NCBI RefSeq assembly: GCF_001641615.1
Contig: NZ_LRRU01000002.1
Span: forward strand, 62,001 to 126,000
Reading direction: 5' to 3'
DNA: 64,000 nucleotides
DNA from: Pseudoalteromonas gelatinilytica
Lineage (GTDB): Bacteria; Pseudomonadota; Gammaproteobacteria; Enterobacterales; Alteromonadaceae
Under the pieces are notes generated by a model. The model was given only the letters and a program-made list of their open reading frames with translations, did no database searches and was not told where the DNA came from. A program made the position numbers and the translations under genes. Shown here in pieces: positions 57,776 to 64,000 of the stretch (positions within the stretch are counted from its first letter, which is position 1; each line of letters begins with the position of its first letter).

Positions 57776-58294
57776 ATGACCACTATTGTAAGTGTACGCC
57801 GCGACGACAAGGTCGTTATTGGTGGCGACGGCCAAGTTTCACTTGGTAACACCGTAATGAAGGGCAACGCCCGCAAAGTTCGACGTCTTTATAATGGCAA
57901 AGTAATCGCTGGTTTTGCTGGCGGTACTGCTGATGCCTTCACCCTTTTCGAACGATTTGAAAGCAAATTAGAAATGCACCAAGGCAACTTAACCAAGGCT
58001 GCCGTTGAAATGGCTAAAGATTGGCGTAGTGATCGTGCACTTAGAAAGCTCGAAGCACTACTCGCGGTAGCTGACGAAACCGCTTCATTGATCATCACAG
58101 GTAACGGTGATGTTGTGCAGCCAGAAAACGACCTTATTGCGATTGGCAGTGGTGGTAACTTCGCACAATCAGCAGCTACAGCGCTGCTAGAAAACACCGA
58201 CCTAAGTGCACGTGAAATTGTAGAGAAAAGCCTTACTATTGCCGGCAACATCTGCGTATTCACGAATAATTTCCAAACTATTGAAGAATTGTAA
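57776..58294 (+). CDS. hslV: ATP-dependent protease peptidase subunit HslV
   Basis: 172 residues. After removal of Met1 the nucleophile is Thr2 ([19 protein letters not shown]); G-rich [20 protein letters not shown] and [19 protein letters not shown] are family blocks. Forms a double hexamer capped by HslU. The Shine-Dalgarno GATGAGGAA is strong but lies in a predicted stem. hslU follows after 11 bases. Confidence 0.98.
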   Translation: MTTIVSVRRDDKVVIGGDGQVSLGNTVMKGNARKVRRLYNGKVIAGFAGGTADAFTLFERFESKLEMHQGNLTKAAVEMAKDWRSDRALRKLEALLAVADETASLIITGNGDVVQPENDLIAIGSGGNFAQSAATALLENTDLSAREIVEKSLTIAGNICVFTNNFQTIEEL

Positions 58295-58305
58295 TAGGAA
58301 CTGCC

Positions 58306-59634
58306 ATGTCTGAGATGACACCAAGAGAAATCGTTCACGAGCTAGATCAACACATTATTGGCCAAGCTAAAGCTAAAAAAGCAGTTTCAATCGCGCTACG
58401 TAATCGCTGGCGCCGTATGCAACTAAGCGACGAGCTACGCGCCGAAGTAACACCAAAAAACATTTTAATGATTGGTCCTACTGGTGTGGGTAAAACAGAA
58501 ATTGCTCGTCGCCTTGCAAAACTTGCTAATGCGCCTTTCATTAAAGTTGAAGCAACAAAGTTCACTGAAGTGGGCTATGTTGGTAAAGAAGTTGAGACTA
58601 TCATTCGTGATTTAGTTGATATCTCAATTAAAATGACTCGTGAACAGCAAACCAAAAAATTTAAACACCGCGCTGAAGAAGCGGCAGAAGAGCGTATTCT
58701 AGATGCCCTTTTACCACCAGCACGCGATACATTTGGTGAGTCAAAAACAGAAGAGAACTCTTCAACTCGTCAAACATTCCGTAAAAAATTACGTGAAGGC
58801 CAATTAGACGATAAAGAAATCGATATCGATGTTGCACAAGCTCAACCTAATGTCGAGATCATGGCTCCGCCTGGAATGGAAGAAATGACCAACCAGCTAC
58901 AGAGCATGTTCCAAAACATGGGTGGCGATAAGCGCAGCAAGCGAAAGCTAAAGATCAAAGAAGCCTTCAAACTATTAGTTGAAGAAGAAGCAGCAAAACT
59001 TGTTAACCCTGAAGAGTTAAAAGAGCAAGCTATCTTCGCTGTAGAACAAAACGGTATCGTGTTTATCGATGAGATCGATAAAATCTGTAAACGTGGTGAA
59101 GCGTCTGGTCCAGATGTGAGCCGCGAAGGTGTTCAGCGCGACTTACTACCATTAATCGAAGGCTCAACAGTGAGCACTAAACACGGTATGGTTAAAACAG
59201 ATCACATGTTGTTTATTGCATCTGGCGCATTCCAAATGGCAAAACCATCAGACATGATCCCTGAGCTGCAAGGTCGTTTACCAATTCGCGTTGAGCTTGA
59301 AGCACTTACTGCTGATGACTTTAAGCGTATCTTAACAGAGCCTCATGCTTCATTAACTGAGCAACAACGTGAGCTGTTAAAAACAGAACAAGTTGACGTT
59401 GAGTTCACCGATGATGCAATTGAACGTATCGCAAAAGCGGCTTGGCAAGTAAATGAAAAAACCGAAAACATCGGTGCACGTCGTTTACATACAGTGATGG
59501 AAAAACTAATGGAAGAAATTTCATTTGATGCCTCAGAAAAAGCAGGCACAACACTGACTATTGATGCCAACTACGTTGAACAGCACTTAGGTGCCCTTGT
59601 TGAAGATGAAGACTTAAGTCGCTTCATTCTTTAA
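58306..59634 (+). CDS. hslU: ATP-dependent protease ATPase subunit HslU
   Basis: 442 residues (E. coli 443). Walker A at 57-64 (GPTGVGKTE), the pore motif GYVG in [11 protein letters not shown], the I-domain at about 110-240, Walker [12 protein letters not shown], sensor and arginine regions near [14 protein letters not shown] and [12 protein letters not shown]. The C-terminal tail DLSRFIL inserts into HslV and is kept. Ribosome site AGGA six bases before the ATG. It ends at a very strong hairpin. Confidence 0.98.
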   Translation: MSEMTPREIVHELDQHIIGQAKAKKAVSIALRNRWRRMQLSDELRAEVTPKNILMIGPTGVGKTEIARRLAKLANAPFIKVEATKFTEVGYVGKEVETIIRDLVDISIKMTREQQTKKFKHRAEEAAEERILDALLPPARDTFGESKTEENSSTRQTFRKKLREGQLDDKEIDIDVAQAQPNVEIMAPPGMEEMTNQLQSMFQNMGGDKRSKRKLKIKEAFKLLVEEEAAKLVNPEELKEQAIFAVEQNGIVFIDEIDKICKRGEASGPDVSREGVQRDLLPLIEGSTVSTKHGMVKTDHMLFIASGAFQMAKPSDMIPELQGRLPIRVELEALTADDFKRILTEPHASLTEQQRELLKTEQVDVEFTDDAIERIAKAAWQVNEKTENIGARRLHTVMEKLMEEISFDASEKAGTTLTIDANYVEQHLGALVEDEDLSRFIL

Positions 59635-59650
59635 TCAACAAATTAGCGTT

Positions 59651-59686
59651 ATACTAAAAAGCCTCCAATTGGAGGCTTTTTAGTAT
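59651..59686 (+). terminator. Terminator of hslVU
   Basis: 36-base perfect palindrome; stem core CTAAAAAGCCTCC/GGAGGCTTTTTAG, with a T run inside the descending arm. It should stop most transcripts before the DUF971 gene, 25 bases on. Confidence 0.95.
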
Positions 59687-59710
59687 ATAAATCGTGGATT
59701 CGAGGCTCAC

Positions 59711-60085
59711 ATGAAAGAAGTCACTAAAGTGCATTATCACAGCGTTAGTAAAGTATTAGATGTTCATTTTGATGATCAGGCTATTGCCCAATTTAGTGCT
59801 GAATTTTTGCGTGTTCACTCACCGTCTGCAGAAGTGCAAGGTCATGGTAATGAACCAATGAAACTCGTACTTGGTAAGCAACACGTAGGAATTAGCAAGA
59901 TTGAGCCGGTTGGTCATTATGCAATTCGATTAGTGTTTAGCGATAATCATAATAGTGGCTTATTCAGCTGGCACTATTTAAGTGAGCTGCAAGCTAACCA
60001 TGATGAGCTTTGGCAGCAATACCAAACAAGAGTCTCAGAATACGAAGCAAGCAAAGACAGCGTGCCTATTAAGTTTGTGCCTTGA
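59711..60085 (+). CDS. DUF971 domain protein (gamma-butyrobetaine hydroxylase-like N-terminal domain)
   Basis: 124 residues. Stand-alone copy of the N-terminal domain of gamma-butyrobetaine hydroxylases: FSAEFLRVHSPSAEVQGHG, VGISKIEPVGHYAIRLVFSD, and SGLFSWHYLSELQ. Conserved directly downstream of hslU in many gammaproteobacteria. A role in iron-sulfur or metal handling has been suggested for relatives of this domain, but the bacterial function is unknown to me. It has a ribosome site GAGG before the ATG, and a hairpin terminator follows. Confidence 0.9.
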   Translation: MKEVTKVHYHSVSKVLDVHFDDQAIAQFSAEFLRVHSPSAEVQGHGNEPMKLVLGKQHVGISKIEPVGHYAIRLVFSDNHNSGLFSWHYLSELQANHDELWQQYQTRVSEYEASKDSVPIKFVP

Positions 60086-60122
60086 TATCTTGTCGCGGTG
60101 TACACACCCAAGCAACAAAAAA

Positions 60123-60150
60123 AGCGCGATGACGAAATCGTCACCGCGCT
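60123..60150. terminator. Hairpin terminator between the DUF971 gene and the HBM chemoreceptor gene
   Basis: Stem AGCGCG-A-TGACGA/TCGTCA-C-CGCGCT with one mismatch and a short loop; A run on the left and AT-rich on the right, serving convergent genes. Confidence 0.85.
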
Positions 60151-60179
60151 CTATTTATATATAAAGTATCAAGTAATTA

Positions 60180-62060
60180 TTAAACTTTAAACTTATCGAT
60201 TGCCTGATAGAGCACACGTGCTTGCTCAGACACCTCTTCGCTGGTTTGTGCATTGGTTGCCGCGTGACCCGATGCTTCTTGCGCAATATCACGAATACGT
60301 ACCACGTTTTTATTCACCTCTGAGGCCACCTGGCTTTGCTCATCAATCGCTGTGGCAATATGGGTACTCATATCCATAATGGTTTGTACATCTTCGGTGA
60401 TTGAGCGAAGCAGTTCACCCGCTTTACTTGCCTGTGCCGCACTTTCACCACCTTGCGTACGACATTGCTGCATAATACTCACTACTTCTTGCGTACGGCC
60501 TTGTAAGGTCGAAATAATGCTCTCAATCTCTTGCGTTGAATCTTGGGTACGCTGCGCAAGTGAGCGAACTTCATCTGCTACTACCGCAAAGCCACGGCCT
60601 TGTTCACCAGCACGCGCCGCCTCAATGGCCGCATTGAGTGCCAGTAAGTTTGTTTGCTCAGCAATACCACGAATAACATCAAGGACAGAGCCAATGGTTT
60701 CAGCGTCTTTTTCTAACTGCGACACCACACTTGACGCATTACCCAGTGAATCTGATAAGTGATTAATTTGCACCACCGTTGATTCAACCTCAGAACGACC
60801 TTGCTGCGCACTTAAGTTAGTCGACTCAGCTTTTTTCGCTGCGGCTTCAGTATTGTGCGAGATATCCTGAATCGTCGCCTGCATTTCGGTGGCTGCTGTG
60901 GCAACCATATCCGCTTCATGAAGCTGCTCTTGCATACCAGAGCTAGTTGCTGCCGTCGTTTCAGATAGATGCTCTGTTGCCACGTTCAGGGTACTTAGCG
61001 CCGTATTTACTTCATAAATCAGCTTTTTAAAATCACTGATCAAGCTATTAAAGTCGATCGTCATGGTGGTAATTTCATCTTTACCCGATTGAGTAATCGA
61101 CATGCTTAAATCATTATTGCGACGAATCTCGTTAATCGTGTGGTATACACGCTCGATAGGCTGAATAATTGAACGGCTGGTAAAGTACACCAACAGCATT
61201 ACAATGATACTTGCAATAATGAACACAGCTAGCGCAATCATTTGTGCACGCGATGCACTTGATTCAACAAACGCTTTTGTTTGTGTAGTCAGCTCTGTAA
61301 CAATAGCATCACTCATTTCGACACTACGTTTCATTTCACCCAGCGCACCAGATTCTAAGTTAAGGCCCAATGCCACTTGCGCATCAACTAAGGCTTTAAA
61401 TTTACTTTGATAAGTCTCAAGCAAACTAAGTAACTGGTTTTCGTAACTTGCATCGAAGCCAGCACTTTTGATCTCTGATTGAAAGTTTGTGACTAGCTCA
61501 TCAAACTTGCCCATATACTTTAAGTCAAAGCGCAGCATAAAGTCTTTTTCTGCTCGGCGAAGCTGTAGCATTAAGGTCAATAATTTATAGTTTTCGCGCT
61601 CACTTAATAATGTTTCTACTTGATGCACCGCACCACGTAAATCGCCGTATAAGGCATCTTTTGGATGTAAACCAATTTTCTTTTGTAGTACCACAACCTC
61701 ATTGAAGTCATCGTAATAAGTTTTCGCAAGGCGTCTAAATTCATTTAGCTTCGATGAATCCATCGACAAATCTTTCACTAACTCGTCTAGTCGCGCCATT
61801 TTATTTTTTAGCTGCGAATACTCTTTCTCAAAAAGCTCTAGGCTGTCGACATCTTTGTAAAACAAAAAGTTTTTTTCATGTTTACGCATTGCAAGTTCAT
61901 GAATGTCGAGCTCCTCCGCATTTTGAATTGTTTCATTGAGCTTTAGCATCATGCGCGACTCAAGGATAATTACACATAGCATCACAATCATTGCAAGACC
62001 AACAACGAGCGCGTTTAACTGCAAACGTCGCTTTATAGTTAAGTTTTGTAATACATTCAT
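60180..62060 (-). CDS. Methyl-accepting chemotaxis protein with HBM-type sensor
   Basis: 626 residues. Membrane segments at about 14-34 and 272-294 enclose a 235-residue helical periplasmic domain of two stacked bundles; the repeated motif [11 protein letters not shown] near residue 57 and [13 protein letters not shown] near 167 is typical of the HBM domain, which in Pseudomonas McpS binds TCA-cycle acids. HAMP at about 295-350. Kinase-control tip [20 protein letters not shown]. It ends YQAIDKFKV with no CheR-binding tail. The ligand is inference from the domain type. Confidence 0.93.
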   Translation of the reverse strand: MNVLQNLTIKRRLQLNALVVGLAMIVMLCVIILESRMMLKLNETIQNAEELDIHELAMRKHEKNFLFYKDVDSLELFEKEYSQLKNKMARLDELVKDLSMDSSKLNEFRRLAKTYYDDFNEVVVLQKKIGLHPKDALYGDLRGAVHQVETLLSERENYKLLTLMLQLRRAEKDFMLRFDLKYMGKFDELVTNFQSEIKSAGFDASYENQLLSLLETYQSKFKALVDAQVALGLNLESGALGEMKRSVEMSDAIVTELTTQTKAFVESSASRAQMIALAVFIIASIIVMLLVYFTSRSIIQPIERVYHTINEIRRNNDLSMSITQSGKDEITTMTIDFNSLISDFKKLIYEVNTALSTLNVATEHLSETTAATSSGMQEQLHEADMVATAATEMQATIQDISHNTEAAAKKAESTNLSAQQGRSEVESTVVQINHLSDSLGNASSVVSQLEKDAETIGSVLDVIRGIAEQTNLLALNAAIEAARAGEQGRGFAVVADEVRSLAQRTQDSTQEIESIISTLQGRTQEVVSIMQQCRTQGGESAAQASKAGELLRSITEDVQTIMDMSTHIATAIDEQSQVASEVNKNVVRIRDIAQEASGHAATNAQTSEEVSEQARVLYQAIDKFKV

Positions 62061-62166
62061 TCAAAGTGCCCTATAGAAACATGCATTTAAAAGTATAGCT
62101 AAACTATTTAAAGCAGCTAATAAAAAGTGGTTAAACTTGCCGCGCATTTTCCAATATAAGGTACTT

Positions 62167-63216
62167 TTAAACAATCAGTTTTTGTTCTAAATCAACCTGT
62201 TGCCATAGGTGTTTATGCAATTTATCCAGCTTTTCCCATTGCTTTTTTTGCAACCAATCAACCAAAGGTGCTGGATCGCTCGGAAAATTCAGTTTTTTGT
62301 TCTGTGGCGATTGCAACCAATCATCCATCGCATTAGGGTTTAAATAGCTCATCACATGGGCTGCTCCCATCGACAAGAGCGTCTGTGCATTAATCCCCTG
62401 CTCAAACTGTTTACCAAGTGGTTTTAACAATAACTTTTTACCAAGCTGCAATGCTTCACTCGCAAGTTCAAATCCAGCATTGCCAATTACACCACCGGCA
62501 TTAGCGAGATCATTTAAAAAGCCAACGCGTGAAGGTGCTCGAAGGTGAATATTTCCGATGGAGCAATCCTGCGCATCTGGGTGATAACAGTAAAACTCTC
62601 GTTCAGGAAAATCTTTTAAATACTCAACCACACTGTCTAGATTCTCAAAAGGTAGATACACCAATACCTTATTTTCGACCATTACCGGGTTATCATGATG
62701 ATGGTTTGCAATAAATGGCGGAATAATGTTTTCTGCATAAGGCTGCCAATGCACCCCCAAATAAACACTCGCTGGCGCATAATTACGGATCAGCGCACGG
62801 CGAAAGAAAGCTCGGCCAAACATTGGTACTTTATCAGATAAAAATGCTGCTTGATGGCTCATACCAATAACAGGGATACCTTGCTGTTTAGCTGCCCACG
62901 CAGTAATTGGCTCAAAGTCATTAAACACCAAGTCATAGTGACGTAAATCAAGGTTTTTTATATCTTTAATTAGCTGAAGTGGGCGCGCATTCTTTAACGT
63001 TTTAAAGCTATCAACTTGCCCCGATTTGCTGGTAAACGACAAGCCTCGAAAAGCTCGGTAATCGGCAAAGTCATCCATATCAAAGTAGTCTTGCTCTTTA
63101 CGACCCGAAAACACATAGTCAACATCAACTCCCAATGCTTTAAAAGTCGTTGCCATCACGCGTGCTCGAGTAATATGGCCATTACCCGTGCCTTGAATAC
63201 CGTACAAAATTCTCAT
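62167..63216 (-). CDS. MJ1255/VC2487-type glycosyltransferase (GT-B, MurG-like fold)
   Basis: 349 residues from the ATG at 63216 (MRILYGIQGTGNGHITRARV); a longer frame up to 63252 lies inside the next gene. The N-terminal Gly-rich loop GTGNGHITRARVMA resembles MurG and related GT-B enzymes; the C-terminal nucleotide-binding block is NAGGVIGNAGFELASEAL with LLLKPLGKQFEQGINAQTL. The acceptor and sugar are unknown. The stop of the upstream PAP2 gene and its start overlap (ATGA), indicating coupled expression, and suggests a lipid-linked substrate by context only. Confidence 0.85.
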   Translation of the reverse strand: MRILYGIQGTGNGHITRARVMATTFKALGVDVDYVFSGRKEQDYFDMDDFADYRAFRGLSFTSKSGQVDSFKTLKNARPLQLIKDIKNLDLRHYDLVFNDFEPITAWAAKQQGIPVIGMSHQAAFLSDKVPMFGRAFFRRALIRNYAPASVYLGVHWQPYAENIIPPFIANHHHDNPVMVENKVLVYLPFENLDSVVEYLKDFPEREFYCYHPDAQDCSIGNIHLRAPSRVGFLNDLANAGGVIGNAGFELASEALQLGKKLLLKPLGKQFEQGINAQTLLSMGAAHVMSYLNPNAMDDWLQSPQNKKLNFPSDPAPLVDWLQKKQWEKLDKLHKHLWQQVDLEQKLIV

Positions 63217-63749
63217 ATAGATTCCACCACCATCACTGCTAATACCGCACAACTTGATCCCATCACCGCGCCAATCACTACATCAGCGGGGTAATGCACA
63301 CCAATAATCACCCTTGAAGCCGCCACCCCAGATGCCCACATCAACCACAGCACAGCAAATTCAGGAAAGTACATAGTCAAAATAGTCGCCACCACAAACG
63401 CTCCTGCACTATGCCCCGACGGTAAGCTAAACTGATCGCTCGGCACTAAATAAGCACCTTGTACTAAGCAGTCGCAAGGTCTAACCCGCGCGATGCGCTT
63501 TTTAGCGAGAAAGTAAATAGGCCGCTCAATAGCAAAGCCCACCAAAATACTCATCGCCAGTTGTTGGAAATGCAGTTGCTCGGTAAACCACCAAAAACCA
63601 AGAAACAACACCACGTAAAGTCCACCATCACCGCTTTTAGATAACCCAAGCGCTGATCTTCTAAGCCAAATTGGCGAAGCATCGTTAAACACGCTTAAAA
63701 ACAGCTGTTCATCCACTTTGGCCAATTTAGTAAGTATGTTGTTTGCCAT
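63213..63749 (-). CDS. PAP2-family membrane phosphatase
   Basis: 178 residues. The three PAP2 motifs are present: KKRIARVRP (KX6RP), PSGHSAG (PSGH) and SRVIIGVHYPAD (SRX5HX3D). Several membrane segments surround them (for example GLYVVLFLGFWWFTEQL and AVLWLMWASGVAA). Members remove phosphate from lipid phosphates such as undecaprenyl pyrophosphate or phosphatidylglycerol phosphate. Translationally coupled to a glycosyltransferase. GGAG precedes the ATG. Confidence 0.93.
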   Translation of the reverse strand: MANNILTKLAKVDEQLFLSVFNDASPIWLRRSALGLSKSGDGGLYVVLFLGFWWFTEQLHFQQLAMSILVGFAIERPIYFLAKKRIARVRPCDCLVQGAYLVPSDQFSLPSGHSAGAFVVATILTMYFPEFAVLWLMWASGVAASRVIIGVHYPADVVIGAVMGSSCAVLAVMVVESI

Positions 63750-63896
63750 GGTGAGCTCCTTGTCATACTTTGCGTCTAATTTTTATACTTATCTCAGCTT
63801 AGGTGCTAAAAATAACAATTAGGTGACGCTTTTGAGACACTAATGTTGCGGTAACGAAATTCCTTTGATTTAAACCAATAATCCGCTATTAAGTCG

Positions 63897-63924
63897 TTGT
63901 TATTGAGTTGTATCAGGGTATACT
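63897..63924 (+). promoter_or_regulatory. Candidate sigma-70 promoter of rraA
   Basis: TTGTTA, a 16-base spacer and TATACT, 38 bases before the rraA start. Confidence 0.45.
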
Positions 63925-63961
63925 GAGTACTAAACAGACAGTCTCTTTAGAGGATGAAAAA

Positions 63962-64000
63962 ATGGATTACAGCACTTCTGATTTATGCGACCACTTTGCA
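63962..64000 (+). CDS. rraA: RNase E inhibitor RraA, first 13 codons (cut by window edge)
   Basis: MDYSTSDLCDHFA matches the E. coli RraA start MKYDTSELCDIYQ. AGAGGA precedes the ATG at a six-base gap. RraA binds and inhibits RNase E. Its nearness to hslVU recalls E. coli, where menA lies between. Only 13 residues are seen, so the call rests on a short but distinctive match. Confidence 0.8.
   Translation, partial: MDYSTSDLCDHFA

Overview
The window is a chromosomal segment of a marine gammaproteobacterium of the order Alteromonadales, most likely a Pseudoalteromonas. This rests on protein similarity and gene order recognised by eye (mreBCD-maf-rng-yhdP-tldD, pilMNOPQ-aroK-aroB-damX-dam, rpe-gph-trpS, metJ-metB-metL, rpmE/priA/ftsN-hslVU, AT-rich spacers); no database search was possible. 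Nearly all of it is core genome. I see no tRNA, rRNA, insertion sequence, prophage or CRISPR array.

Layout. 1-4.7 kb, minus strand: the N-terminal part of a chemoreceptor cut by the window edge, rsmJ, a response regulator of unknown output, and prlC. 4.9-7.5 kb: glutathione reductase (gor), a 7-base tandem repeat and terminator, a glutaredoxin-MauE membrane fusion, and a small lipoprotein. 7.7-18.2 kb, minus strand: a tightly overlapping cluster mreB-mreC-mreD-maf-rng-yhdP-nitrilase-tldD (cell shape, septum inhibitor/nucleotide pyrophosphatase, RNase G, envelope AsmA-like protein, protease). 18.3-25.5 kb: a secreted coiled-coil/PEGA/SUMF1-like protein, a PLP desulfhydrase-type enzyme, a degenerate GGDEF/EAL membrane protein and a NIT-domain chemoreceptor. 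25.7-31.8 kb: yajR-ssb facing uvrA, then an unknown membrane protein. 31.8-33.6 kb: a non-coding stretch, a 63-residue small protein, a TraB/GumN-family protein and a 23-residue membrane peptide. 33.6-45.7 kb, minus strand: pilMNOPQ, aroK, aroB, damX, dam, then two plus-strand small genes, then rpe-gph-trpS. 45.9-48.4 kb: mrcA (PBP1a). 48.5-52.6 kb: metB-metL facing metJ across a MetJ operator. 52.7-54.7 kb: malic enzyme and rpmE, separated by about 550 bases that hold a (GAGT)8 repeat. 55-60 kb, plus strand: priA, ftsN, hslVU, a DUF971 gene. 60.2-63.7 kb, minus strand: an HBM-domain chemoreceptor and a phosphatase/glycosyltransferase pair. The window ends in the first codons of rraA.

How the parts fit. 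Much of the window serves envelope growth and division: MreBCD, PBP1a, DamX, FtsN, Maf and YhdP. Type IV pilus assembly (PilM-Q) sits next to the shikimate genes aroKB, as in other gammaproteobacteria. MetJ, MetB and MetL form a divergent regulator/biosynthesis pair. HslVU has a good sigma-32-type promoter and a structured leader. I did not find a clear new defence or biosynthetic system. The less explained pieces are the small-protein loci (32.3-33.5 kb and 36.3-36.8 kb, the latter with a hairpin directly before a start codon that lacks a Shine-Dalgarno), the SUMF1-like protein that lacks the formylglycine-enzyme cysteines, the degenerate EAL protein, the two simple-sequence repeats, and a 13-base dyad before the glutaredoxin-MauE gene.
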